DNA from: CALMKX01 sp036274895
Lineage (GTDB): Bacteria > Acidobacteriota > Thermoanaerobaculia > Multivoradales > SZUA-115
Assembly (NCBI GenBank): GCA_036274895.1
Contig: DASUEU010000037.1
Span: 62,001-126,000, forward strand
Direction of reading: 5' to 3'
DNA length: 64,000 bases
The notes beneath the pieces are model-generated. The model was given only the letters and a program-made list of their open reading frames with translations. It made no database searches and was not told the DNA's origin. The first letter of the stretch is position 1, and each line of letters opens with the position of its first letter. Positions 9,022 to 17,231 of the stretch are shown piece by piece. The translations under genes and the position numbers were made by a program.

Positions 9022-10344
9022 TTAGTTGCAGGCGACCGGATCCGGAGCACCGTCGCAGATCGGGAGGAGCACGTCGGACGCACCCGCCGGATCGGTGACG
9101 TTGTCGAGCTGGAGCGCATCGAAGCCGACGCTGAAGCGACCGTTGGCATCCATCACCGCGGTCACCCAGTTCTGCATGATGGGCTCGAAGGGAACCTGGC
9201 TACCGGCAACCGCGTTGTTGAGGTTGAGGTAGAGCCAGCCGAAGTCGAACGGAATCGGGAAGTCGGCGCCGCCGACGGCCGTACGCTGAGCTTCCCAGGG
9301 GAAGGGGATCAGCGAGGTGCCGGGGATCGGCGGAGAGAACGGGCTGGACGACGGAACGTCCGGGTTCTCCTGCTCGTCGAAGATCACGATCTGGTTCTGG
9401 CTGAGCGGGAACGGGCTCGGCGCAGTCAGAGCGCAGCTGAACGGAGCGATGGAGCGCTTGGAGTCGCGCCACACGAGCAGGTCGGTGCCACCGTCGAACA
9501 CGCCACCGTTCAGGTAGCGGACGCCGTAGGTGGAGCCGAGGCCCTCACGCTGGTCGTCACCACCCGGGCAGTAGCGGCGGTAGAAGGTGTAGTTGCCGGC
9601 GCCGAGGGTGTTGCTGGCCTCGACGTGGACGAGGGTCTCGCCCTGGGCGAAGTTGTTGTCGGAGTCGACGTAGAAGTAGTCGCCCCACAGCTGGTTGATG
9701 TTGTTGGCGTCACCGTTGCCGCCCGCGATGAAGTAACCGGCGGCGCAGTCATCGGGGAAGCGCAGGGTGCAGAAGTTGGCGTTGTCGATCGTGATGTAGC
9801 CACGAGCCACGAAGTCGCCATGGTCCACGCCCGAGCACAGGTTGCCGAACACCGCCGAGGCCTGGCCGGTATGCGCCGCCTGGATGTGGTCGAGCAGGAT
9901 CGCCGGCAGGCTGGGCAGCGGCAACTGGTCGTTGCAGCTGGTGGAGCCGGGGCCGACACCGGAGATCGGGTTGGTGGTCAGCGAGAACACGCCACGGGGG
10001 CTGATCGCCGTGCTGCTGTGCGACGTCGACGGGACCGTACCGTTGGTGAAGAGGTCACGCAGGTTGAACGTGACGACGTCATAGCCGGTCAGGAACACGT
10101 TGAAGTCGAGGGTCGGCACCGAGAGATCGGTCCACAGGGTGACGTGGGCGATCGCCGGAGCGGCCGACGCGTTGTTGATGGAGAACAGGGTGGTGACGCC
10201 ACCAGGGGCGCCAAGGTTCACTTCGAAGTACGGAAGCAGCAGGGTCGCCGCCGGCACGTCGTCAATCGTGCCGATCTCAGCGATGGCCTGTCCGCCCAAG
10301 GCCAGCAGGCCGAGCAGGGCGACACTCAGGACAGTCTTCTTCAT
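9022..10344 (-). CDS. Secreted Cys-containing protein of unknown function
   Basis: A 440-residue exported protein that I do not recognise by family. The signal peptide is clear: MKKTVLSVALLGLLALGG with cleavage after AIA near residue 22. The mature part starts with IGTIDDVPAATLLLPYFEVN and soon has a segment (VTTLFSINNASAAPAIAHVT) that resembles the C-terminal repeats of the neighbouring PKD protein. About eight Cys residues in the mature part (for example NFCTLRFPDDC and PICDGAPDPVACN at the very C-terminus) suggest disulfides, consistent with periplasmic or extracellular location. A well-placed purine-rich site (GAGGAGA) precedes the ATG. It has its own promoter candidate and hairpin terminator, suggesting strong independent expression. 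Confidence 0.8.
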   Translation of the reverse strand: MKKTVLSVALLGLLALGGQAIAEIGTIDDVPAATLLLPYFEVNLGAPGGVTTLFSINNASAAPAIAHVTLWTDLSVPTLDFNVFLTGYDVVTFNLRDLFTNGTVPSTSHSSTAISPRGVFSLTTNPISGVGPGSTSCNDQLPLPSLPAILLDHIQAAHTGQASAVFGNLCSGVDHGDFVARGYITIDNANFCTLRFPDDCAAGYFIAGGNGDANNINQLWGDYFYVDSDNNFAQGETLVHVEASNTLGAGNYTFYRRYCPGGDDQREGLGSTYGVRYLNGGVFDGGTDLLVWRDSKRSIAPFSCALTAPSPFPLSQNQIVIFDEQENPDVPSSSPFSPPIPGTSLIPFPWEAQRTAVGGADFPIPFDFGWLYLNLNNAVAGSQVPFEPIMQNWVTAVMDANGRFSVGFDALQLDNVTDPAGASDVLLPICDGAPDPVACN

Positions 10345-10489
10345 AATGAGAAATCTCCTCGAAACACGAGTGGTTGTTTCCCGTCAAACTTCACTTGATT
10401 CTCTCCCGCCCACCGCCCCTGACTGGACATCCCTCGATCTGTCCTGTGAGAGCCGATCACCTCCGGTCTAAAGAGTCGTAATCCGGGCG

Positions 10490-10518
10490 ACTATAGCCGA
10501 GTCAAGGCCGAAAGTCAC
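10490..10518 (-). promoter_or_regulatory. Candidate sigma70-type promoter for secreted-protein gene
   Basis: On the minus strand, GTGACT (10518-10513) and TATAGT (10495-10490) are separated by 17 bp, giving a transcription start near 10483 and a leader of roughly 140 nt before the ATG at 10344. The rest of the 10345-10644 gap holds only the hairpin listed next. Confidence 0.4.
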
Positions 10519-10597
10519 TCCCGTACTCGGACGAGAGCTACTCGTCATTCCGAGCCGGGTTGCTCTCGGCGTTTTATGCCGTTGCACTATAGAGCCG

Positions 10598-10625
10598 CCT
10601 TCGGGGGCTGTCAAGCCCCCGGAGG
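10598..10625. terminator. GC-rich hairpin downstream of FG-GAP lipoprotein gene
   Basis: CCTTCGGGGGCT (10598-10609) and AGCCCCCGGAGG (10614-10625) pair over 12 bp with one G-T pair and a 4-base loop. It sits 20 bp beyond the stop codon of the minus-strand FG-GAP gene. No T-tract follows, so termination efficiency is uncertain. Confidence 0.5.
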
Positions 10626-10644
10626 GTGGTGAGCCGCGGCGGGG

Positions 10645-12480
10645 TCAGCGAGGCCGGGGAATCGGCTTGAAGGCGGCGAGGCCGCCGCTGTTGGGGCAGC
10701 GATCGGGGTCGAAGTAGGCACTGGACTCGTCGGCGAAGTTGACCACCACCTCGTCCCCTGCCTGGCCGTCCAGGTCGGCCAGCTGGATCCGGTAGCCGCG
10801 GCACCGGCCACGGGGCTTGACCAGCTCGGGCGAGAGCTCCTGCCGGAAGCTGCCGTCGCTCTCGCCGAGGAAGGTGAGCATGTCCCCATCCCCGTCGACT
10901 CCCACGATGTCGAGGTTGCCGTCTGCGTCGAGATCGCCGACACCGATGGCGTAGATGGCGAGACGCCCATCGCGGGCGAAGACGATGCGGCGCTCCCAGC
11001 CCACGGGTCGGGCGTGGAGAATGTCGATGCCGGTGCGCCAGACTCCGAGCTCGAAGGAGACGTAGGACAGGGCCAGGTCGTCTCGGCCGTCCCGGTCGAA
11101 GTCCTCCGCCACCACGCTGCGGACGTACGCCCCAGGCCTGACCTCCGGCACGTCGACGGCGGTCCAATCCTCCCCTGCTCGATCGCCCAGGTTCACCAGG
11201 TCCCGGCGCATCATCCGGTTCGAGGCGGTGACGAAGTCGATGCGCCCATCGGCGTTGAAGTCTCCGACGTCGATCGCGTCGCCGAACAGCTGCTCGGTCC
11301 CCTCGCCATCCCATTTCTTGACCCACGAGCCATCGCCCTGGTTGAGGTACACCACGGGGCCATCCGAGACGAAGGTCACCTTGCCGACGCCCTTACGGCG
11401 CTGCTCGTTGGACTGGGCCCCGCCGAGCTTTGGCCCTTCACCGAGGGCCAGGATGTCGAGCCGGCCGTCACCGTTCCAGTCGACCAGCTTGAGGGCGCGA
11501 GAGCTGAAGGCCGTCTCTCCTTCCCCCTGGCCGGGCACCTGGTAGTCAAGACCCCTGGACCAGTCGGAGAAGTTGCCCGAGCCGTCGTTGACGAGGGCGC
11601 GTACGCCGCGCAGGTGGATGGCCAGAACGATGTCGAGATGACCGTCGCCGTTGAGGTCCCCCACGGCGACGTCGCCATAGTCGAAGGGGGCCTTGAAGCT
11701 GGCCGTCCGCCACGGCGTCCAACTCCCTTTGCCGTCGCCCAGGAAGATGATCGGCAGGCCCCCCATCTTGCGCGGCGGGGCGTGCACGATGTCGATGAAG
11801 CCGTCCTCGTTCAGGTCGGCCAGGACGAAGCCATTACGCCACTGCCCCTCGGCCGGAAGTCCCTGGTCGAAGCGCTGGAAGAACAAACGGTCCTCGGTCT
11901 TGGCCTCGATCTGGTAGGTGGCTGCGATGCGGGCGAGATCGGCGGGGTCGGGCTCGGTCTTGACCGGCGGGCGGCTGCGCTCGGTCACCCGATAGACCTT
12001 GACGTAGAACCAGTCATCATCGGCACCCACGATGTCGACCTCGACCCCCAGGTACTTGACCCGAGTCTCGGAGATCCAGCGGTACTTGCCCTCGTAGCGC
12101 TTCATCCTCTCGACGTAGAACTGGTTGCCGAGCTCGTCCTCGAGCCAGACGCCGTCGGGCGGCTCGATCCCGGAGCGCTGGCGCTTGGGCTGCGCCGCAG
12201 GCTCGGCCCCGGTGTCGACCTCTTTCTTGACGTTCTCCGGCAGCTGCTCGAGGGTGGAGCCGGTCTTGCCGAGCTCGCCGATCCGCGGCGGGGGCTTCGG
12301 GTCACTGGCAGCTGGTGCTGCAGGAGCGGCGATCGCCGGGCCGGCAGATGGCGCCGAACCGGCCTGATCGGTGGTTCGGGTGGGGGGCGTGTGGCTGCAG
12401 GCTCCCAACCCGACAACGAGCAGGCCAGCGAGGACCAGACGGCCCCAGGGGCCCGAGCATGAGGTCAAACGCATCGACAA
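10645..12480 (-). CDS. FG-GAP/VCBS-repeat lipoprotein
   Basis: A 611-residue predicted lipoprotein. The signal sequence ends in a lipobox (VVGLGAC, Cys near residue 28) and is followed by a low-complexity Pro/Ala/Lys-rich linker to about residue 110. From about residue 190 there are at least six calcium-loop type repeats with the pattern DxNxDGxxD (DLNEDGFIDIV, DLNGDGHLDIV, DWNGDGRLDIL, DFNADGRIDFV, DFDRDGRDDLA, DLDADGNLDIV), so an integrin-alpha-like seven-bladed propeller is likely. Family members often bind extracellular ligands; the ligand here is unknown. It is co-oriented with and 96 bp downstream of the Wzm-type permease, so it could be co-transcribed with the exporter. Confidence 0.85.
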   Translation of the reverse strand: MSMRLTSCSGPWGRLVLAGLLVVGLGACSHTPPTRTTDQAGSAPSAGPAIAAPAAPAASDPKPPPRIGELGKTGSTLEQLPENVKKEVDTGAEPAAQPKRQRSGIEPPDGVWLEDELGNQFYVERMKRYEGKYRWISETRVKYLGVEVDIVGADDDWFYVKVYRVTERSRPPVKTEPDPADLARIAATYQIEAKTEDRLFFQRFDQGLPAEGQWRNGFVLADLNEDGFIDIVHAPPRKMGGLPIIFLGDGKGSWTPWRTASFKAPFDYGDVAVGDLNGDGHLDIVLAIHLRGVRALVNDGSGNFSDWSRGLDYQVPGQGEGETAFSSRALKLVDWNGDGRLDILALGEGPKLGGAQSNEQRRKGVGKVTFVSDGPVVYLNQGDGSWVKKWDGEGTEQLFGDAIDVGDFNADGRIDFVTASNRMMRRDLVNLGDRAGEDWTAVDVPEVRPGAYVRSVVAEDFDRDGRDDLALSYVSFELGVWRTGIDILHARPVGWERRIVFARDGRLAIYAIGVGDLDADGNLDIVGVDGDGDMLTFLGESDGSFRQELSPELVKPRGRCRGYRIQLADLDGQAGDEVVVNFADESSAYFDPDRCPNSGGLAAFKPIPRPR

Positions 12481-12576
12481 CTTCCTTTCCTGAGATCGAA
12501 ATAGAACCGCGTCGGCTCGAAGGAAGCAAACGACGGGCCATCATCCCTGGCCACCCTCCTTCGAGACGTATCTGTA

Positions 12577-13347
12577 TTACAGCTCATCGACGAAGGAGGG
12601 CTGGAGACGCCGGAAGAGCCACCACCCGAGACCGAGGAGAAGGACCGCCGTCAGTGCCAGAGTGGCCAGTCCAGGCACCCCCGCCCCTCCCCTGCCGAGG
12701 AAAGCGCTGCGGTACAGGGCGACCAGAGCGGTGAGCGGGTTGTGCTCGACCCACGGGCGGAAGGTCGACGGCACGAGGCCCAGAGGGTAGACGATCGGCG
12801 TCAGGTAGAACCAGCCCATGAAGACCATCCCCAGGATCTGGGCGATGTCACGGAAGAAGACGTGAAGGGCCGCGAGCACCAGCGCGAGCCCGAAGGTCAA
12901 GGCCAGTTGCAGCGGTATCGCCAACAGCAGCCAGCCCAAGCTGGCCCAGGAGAGCTCCCCTCGCACGGCGAGAATGGCCGCGAAAAGGACGCCGCCGATG
13001 GCTGCGTGCAAAAGACCCGAGAGCACCACCGTCGCCACCAGCAGCTGGGAGGGGAAGCGCAGCTTCTTGACCAGGGGAGCGTTGTCGGTGATCGCCGTCG
13101 AGCCGCGGAGCACCCCTTCATGGACCGCTGTCCAGGGCAAGAGGCCGCAGAACAGAAAGACGGCGAAGCTCGAGGTCCGCTCCCCGGTCAAGGGCACGCG
13201 CATCACGGTCGAGAAGACAAAGCCATAGAGCAAGAGCTGCCAGAGGGGCTGGAGCAAGGACCACAGGAAGCCGAGCAGCGAGCCCGCGTAGCGCGCCTCG
13301 AAATCGCGATGGACCAGCTCTCGGAGCAAGAAGAGGTGTCGTTGCAT
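12577..13347 (-). CDS. wzm: ABC-2 type polysaccharide export permease, Wzm type
   Basis: A 256-residue integral membrane protein with the amphipathic N-terminus typical of Wzm/TagG (LRELVHRDFEARYAGSLLGFLWSLLQPLWQ) and about six membrane segments. Wzm dimers form the channel through which a lipid-linked polysaccharide crosses the inner membrane, energised by Wzt. Length matches the family (about 255-265). The natural partner is the ATPase at 2788-4002. It is the first gene of the minus-strand run and faces the divergent XRE operon across a 162-bp intergenic region. Confidence 0.9.
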   Translation of the reverse strand: MQRHLFLLRELVHRDFEARYAGSLLGFLWSLLQPLWQLLLYGFVFSTVMRVPLTGERTSSFAVFLFCGLLPWTAVHEGVLRGSTAITDNAPLVKKLRFPSQLLVATVVLSGLLHAAIGGVLFAAILAVRGELSWASLGWLLLAIPLQLALTFGLALVLAALHVFFRDIAQILGMVFMGWFYLTPIVYPLGLVPSTFRPWVEHNPLTALVALYRSAFLGRGGAGVPGLATLALTAVLLLGLGWWLFRRLQPSFVDEL

Positions 13348-13420
13348 GGCGGGGTGGGCCGCCGGTCCAGCGGCCGCCGCACTCTACAGGTTCCCCCGGG
13401 AGGCGTCCAGCCGGCCGTGC

Positions 13421-13449
13421 TTGACTTCCCCTTGGGCACGGTGTACCTT
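13421..13449 (+). promoter_or_regulatory. Candidate promoter of the XRE/TPR operon
   Basis: TTGACT (13421-13426) and TACCTT (13444-13449) are separated by 17 bp, about 60 bp before the ATG at 13510. The -35 is strong, the -10 weak, which would suit a regulated promoter. Confidence 0.4.
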
Positions 13450-13509
13450 CCCGAGTTGAGACCCAGCGATATGTTGAACCGACATTTCTGGTCCCCCTGA
13501 GAACGGCGA

Positions 13510-13911
13510 ATGTCCACGGTCTACAAGATGCGTCCGGTCAAGCTGATCGGCCGGAAGATCCGCCAGCTGCGCAAGGCGCGTAATCTCACCCAGACTGAGC
13601 TGTCGGCGCGGATCGGCATCCAGCAATCCGATCTCTCGCGTATGGAGAAGGGGGAGTACCGGGTCAGCCTCGATACCCTCTTCCGGATTCTCTCCGAGTT
13701 CGAGATGAGCTTCGGGGAGTTCTTCGACGAGATGGCCCGCGAGTCCCTCTCCGACCGCGACCTACGCCTCCTCCACGAGCTCCAGACCCTGGACGAAGGC
13801 TCTCGGACCGAGGTAGAAAGCTTGATCGCCCAGCGCATCGAGTCTGCTTCCTCCCCGCGTGGTGCCATTCGCGACCTCAACTGGCCTGCCCGTAGCCCGG
13901 AGCGGGCTTGA
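13510..13911 (+). CDS. XRE-family helix-turn-helix regulator
   Basis: A 133-residue DNA-binding protein. Residues about 13-67 form a lambda-repressor-like HTH (IGRKIRQLRKARNLTQTELS, then GIQQSDLSRMEKGEYRVSLD). The C-terminal half is acidic and helical with no recognisable sensor domain. The ATG at 13510 is used here; an in-frame ATG at 13528 is also possible. Its stop codon overlaps a TTG start of the next gene (TTGA), so it is translationally coupled to a TPR protein. HTH plus TPR is the architecture of RNPP-type regulators, here on two polypeptides; that link is inference. Confidence 0.85.
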   Translation: MSTVYKMRPVKLIGRKIRQLRKARNLTQTELSARIGIQQSDLSRMEKGEYRVSLDTLFRILSEFEMSFGEFFDEMARESLSDRDLRLLHELQTLDEGSRTEVESLIAQRIESASSPRGAIRDLNWPARSPERA

Positions 13912-14855
13912 AGCCACCCTCTGACCCGGAATTGGCGATGAGCCCAGCCGTGGACCGACCGCTCGACACCTTCGAGGCCCTCCAGGCCCGAGGCCAGGCC
14001 GCTTTCGAGCTCGGCCACCTCGACGAGTCGGCCCAGCTTCTGTCGGAGGCTCTCGCCTGGGCACAAGTGCAGGGCGACCAGCGCCGTATCGATCTCGCCT
14101 TCTGCAACCTGAGCAGCGTCGACCTCAGCCGCAACCCGTTCGCCACGATCGGCCCGGAGACCATGAACCGGTTGCGCGAGATCCTCATGCGCAACGAGGA
14201 TGCGGTGAACTGCCGCCTCGCGGCCTACAACCTCGCCCGAGCCTACGAGTTCCGCAAGGAGGCCCGGAAGGGCCTGTTCTACGCCCGCATCGCCCTCGAT
14301 CGCTCCCAGCAGCTCGGCCGCGAAGACTGGATCGCCTCCAGCCACAACCAGATCGGCAACTTCCTCATGGCCCAGAGCTTCTTCGAGGAGGCCGCTCACG
14401 AGTACGACTGCGCGCTGGCCTCGCACCCCCAGGCAGCCGACCGCCAGGCCATGATCCTGATCAACGTCGGCTATTCGCGGCTGGTGCGCGGTGACCACGT
14501 CGGTGGGATCCGCCTGCTCTACTCCAGTCTGCGGGAGCTGCGGCGCCTGGGCGTGCGGCGGGGGCAGATGTTCGCCCACATCGACCTCTGCTTCGCTCAT
14601 CTCGAGCTGGAGCGCTTCGCCGATGCCATTCGCCACGGCGCGAAGGGTCTCGCCCTCGCCGAGGAGATCGGTGAGGAAGATGCGATCAAGAACGCTCTCT
14701 ATCTGCTCGGCGAGGCCCGTCACCTCTCGGGAGACGACGCTTCGGCCCGTGAGCTTTTCGACCGCCTCGAACGTGACTTCTACCCTGACAAGACCGGAAT
14801 CTCCGAGTTCTTGTTGGCGATCGACGTTCGCAAGATGATCAACTTGAGGGCCTGA
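13908..14855 (+). CDS. Tetratricopeptide-repeat protein
   Basis: A protein of 315 residues (305 if the ATG at 13938 is used instead of the overlapping TTG). It is almost entirely helical hairpins of TPR character, for example ALQARGQAAFELGHLDESAQ, AYNLARAYEFRKEARKGLFY, SSHNQIGNFLMAQSFFEEAA and HIDLCFAHLELERFADAIRH: about six or seven repeats. There is no signal peptide or enzymatic motif, so it is probably a cytoplasmic protein- or peptide-binding scaffold. It sits between an overlapping XRE regulator and a secreted protein that starts 1 bp after its stop, so the three genes almost certainly share one mRNA. Confidence 0.75.
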   Translation: MKPPSDPELAMSPAVDRPLDTFEALQARGQAAFELGHLDESAQLLSEALAWAQVQGDQRRIDLAFCNLSSVDLSRNPFATIGPETMNRLREILMRNEDAVNCRLAAYNLARAYEFRKEARKGLFYARIALDRSQQLGREDWIASSHNQIGNFLMAQSFFEEAAHEYDCALASHPQAADRQAMILINVGYSRLVRGDHVGGIRLLYSSLRELRRLGVRRGQMFAHIDLCFAHLELERFADAIRHGAKGLALAEEIGEEDAIKNALYLLGEARHLSGDDASARELFDRLERDFYPDKTGISEFLLAIDVRKMINLRA

Positions 14856-14856
14856 C

Positions 14857-16239
14857 ATGCGCCGCTCGTCGCTCGTCGCCATCCTCCTTGCCCTGGCGGG
14901 TCTCGCTCCGGCGGCTCTCGCGGACCAGCGGCAGGTCGCTCTCGGTGCGGAGGGCGAGCTGTTCCGGGTCGAAGCGGGCCCACTTCGCCAGCTGTTCCCC
15001 GGCGCCGCCGAAGACGATCGCACCGCCCTCGCGCTGAGCATCGCTCGCCCCGGCCAGCCAGTCCAGCGTCTGCTGGTGCCGGATACCGAGGGAGAGGAGA
15101 GCGAGAGCTCGCCGGCGCTGTTCTACGAGGAGAGCTCGGAGGCCCTCTACCTGATCTGGGAGAGTCGCATCAATTTCATCCACTCCCAGGTACGCTTGAT
15201 CTCCTACACCGCTGGTTACTGGTCCCGCGCCATCGACCTCACCGGGACTTTCTTCAGCTTCAAGGCATCACCGAGCCTGGCCGTTACCCGCGACACCTTC
15301 TCCACCCTCGACGACGATGGCAACCCCGTGCAGCACCGACGGACCATCTACCACGCCTTGTGGTGGGAGGAATCGGGTAGCGGCGAGCGGGTGGTCTACT
15401 CCCCAGTCGTGCTGGTCGACGGCGTCTACATCGGCTGGAACCCCCTCTTGGTCCTCAACGACCTGGGCCTTGGAGTCCCCGGGGACTCCCTGCCCTCGAC
15501 CGTCGAGCTGGCGCGCGCTCCGACCGTCCAGCCAGGCAAGGACGGCTCCAGCGTGGTGGTGGCCATGATCGACAGCCGGACCAGCCAGCTGGTCGAGCTC
15601 GACGTGAGCCCGATCGCCGGTGAGCTTGCCGCGGTCAGCCATGCGGTGGCTCAGGATCTGAGCGTCCAGGGCCAAACTGGCGGACCGGTGGGTACCGCCG
15701 CGCTCGGAGAGCGCGTGCGGGTGCAACTGGTGGACTTCGGGCTTCGCTTCCGCATGCACCCGGGTCTCCTCGCCGTCCTGGGTGGCGTGGCACAGACCGA
15801 GCTCAACGATCCCGCCAACGCCAGCCTCAGTGCCCCGGAGCTGGCGGAGAAAGTTCGCGTGCAGCTCGTCGACTTCGGCTGGAAGATGGACTTCCAGGGC
15901 CTCGGTCAGGCTAGGGACCTGCTGGGCTCCTGGCTTTTCGAGTTCCCCTGCGCGAATCCGGCATCCGTCACCAAGGATGGTCCGGCGTCACCGCTGCACT
16001 CGATCAGCGTGCGGCTGGCGTCGGTCCATCCGACACCCAGCACCGAGCCGGCGCCGACCACCGTGCACCCGTCTCGCAGCGGAGCCGCCGCGATCGTCGC
16101 CTGGCAGGTGGGTAGCGAGCTACGCTACCGTGAGTCGATGACGGACGGTTGGAGCGAGGTCCGATCGCTGGTCCTCGACACCAATCTCGATCTCGCTGCG
16201 GCACACAGCATCCTCGAGCAGAAAGTCCGGGACCGCTAG
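14857..16239 (+). CDS. Secreted protein of unknown function with internal repeat
   Basis: A 460-residue exported protein I cannot assign to a family. The signal peptide runs to about residue 22 (LVAILLALAGLAPAALA-DQ). The mature part alternates beta-strand-like segments with phrases such as SEALYLIWESR and AAIVAWQVGSELRYRES that recall propeller-type sequences. An internal repeat is visible: ERVRVQLVDFGLRF near residue 287 and EKVRVQLVDFGWKM near residue 332, in a linker between two halves. Third gene of the XRE/TPR operon, starting 1 bp after the TPR stop. Its stop codon overlaps that of the convergent GHMP kinase by a shared CTAG. Confidence 0.75.
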   Translation: MRRSSLVAILLALAGLAPAALADQRQVALGAEGELFRVEAGPLRQLFPGAAEDDRTALALSIARPGQPVQRLLVPDTEGEESESSPALFYEESSEALYLIWESRINFIHSQVRLISYTAGYWSRAIDLTGTFFSFKASPSLAVTRDTFSTLDDDGNPVQHRRTIYHALWWEESGSGERVVYSPVVLVDGVYIGWNPLLVLNDLGLGVPGDSLPSTVELARAPTVQPGKDGSSVVVAMIDSRTSQLVELDVSPIAGELAAVSHAVAQDLSVQGQTGGPVGTAALGERVRVQLVDFGLRFRMHPGLLAVLGGVAQTELNDPANASLSAPELAEKVRVQLVDFGWKMDFQGLGQARDLLGSWLFEFPCANPASVTKDGPASPLHSISVRLASVHPTPSTEPAPTTVHPSRSGAAAIVAWQVGSELRYRESMTDGWSEVRSLVLDTNLDLAAAHSILEQKVRDR

Positions 16240-17231
16240 CGGGCCGTCACGGAGAGCGGCAGCGCCGTTGGACGGGCAGCGACGATCTGCCCTCCCGCCT
16301 CTCGCAGCGCCTGCTCCACCCCGGCACGCAGCTCCGGGGCAGTCAGCACGGCGACACAGCCCCCTCCTCCTGCCCCACAGGCCTTGCCTCCCCAGGCGCC
16401 CGCCAGGGATGCGGCTTCGAGGAGCCGCTCAATACCGGGAGTCGAGATCGCCTCCGAGAACCGTCGCCTCGACCGCCACTCCTCGGCCATCAGGGCTCCC
16501 ACTCGGGACCAGCTTCCTGCCACCAGGGCCTGCTCCATCTCGCTCGCGACCTCGGCGATGGCAGCAAAGAGCCTGCTGATCTCGGGGTCCCCGTCCAGGC
16601 GACGCCGCACGATGGTCCAGTTCGCACCCGCCGAGAAGTGGCTCTGACCCGTGAAGGCGAGGACCAGCTGCTGGCCCAGCGCTTCGAGATCGACCGGCAG
16701 CTGGCGTACCCGTTGGCCTCCCGGGATCGGCTCGAGCACCAGCGCTCCGCCGAGGAGCGCTGGATAGTGGTCCTGGCAGCCGGTGGGCAGACTCATCAAG
16801 CGAGCCTCGAGGTCGCGGGCGAGCGCCACGGTCCCGCCGGGGTCGGCATCCGCATCTCCCCGCAGCCGGCGTGCGGCGCTGATCAGGGTCACCGCCAGCG
16901 CCGAGCTGGCACCGAGCCCCCCTCCCCGCGGTGAGGAAGAGGAGAGCCGAATCTCTGCGGGCCCGATCTCCAGAGCCTCCAGAATCAGACCGACCAGGGC
17001 GGTCCGGGGACTCTGGATGAGCTCTGCGACGCCTTCGGCTTCCCAATCGCCATCGTCCTGCACGACACGGAATCCCCGCTCCCGAGGCAGGATCGCTACC
17101 TGGACCGGCAGGTCAATCGCCGTGTTGACGGTTCGGGCGCCGCGGTGGAGGAGCCCCAGGGGCCAGATGTCGAGCGTGCCGCCGGCGAAGTCGACGCGAC
17201 ACCAGCCGCGAGCCCTCACTGCCGGGGTCAA
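16236..17231 (-). CDS. GHMP-family sugar kinase
   Basis: A 331-residue cytoplasmic kinase. It has the N-terminal GHMP substrate segment (RVDFAGGTLDIWPL), the ATP-binding glycine/serine loop SPRGGGLGASSAL at about residues 100-112, and the C-terminal motif GGKACGAGGGGCVAVL. The family includes D-glycero-D-manno-heptose 7-phosphate kinases and L-fucose/galactose kinases, which resemble it in length, but no gmhA, gmhB or heptose adenylyl- or guanylyltransferase gene is nearby, so the sugar is not known. Its ATG overlaps the stop codon of the M23 peptidase gene (ATGA), implying coupled translation. Confidence 0.82.
   Translation of the reverse strand: MTPAVRARGWCRVDFAGGTLDIWPLGLLHRGARTVNTAIDLPVQVAILPRERGFRVVQDDGDWEAEGVAELIQSPRTALVGLILEALEIGPAEIRLSSSSPRGGGLGASSALAVTLISAARRLRGDADADPGGTVALARDLEARLMSLPTGCQDHYPALLGGALVLEPIPGGQRVRQLPVDLEALGQQLVLAFTGQSHFSAGANWTIVRRRLDGDPEISRLFAAIAEVASEMEQALVAGSWSRVGALMAEEWRSRRRFSEAISTPGIERLLEAASLAGAWGGKACGAGGGGCVAVLTAPELRAGVEQALREAGGQIVAARPTALPLSVTAR

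Noticed and set aside
8838..9149. Upstream extension of the PKD protein
   Set aside because: It overlaps the end of the secreted-protein gene, is Ser/Arg-rich shadow sequence, and would bury the clear signal peptide that begins at 8837.
10345..10644. Riboswitch upstream of the secreted-protein gene
   Set aside because: No conserved riboswitch core was recognised; only a promoter candidate and a terminator-like hairpin are present.
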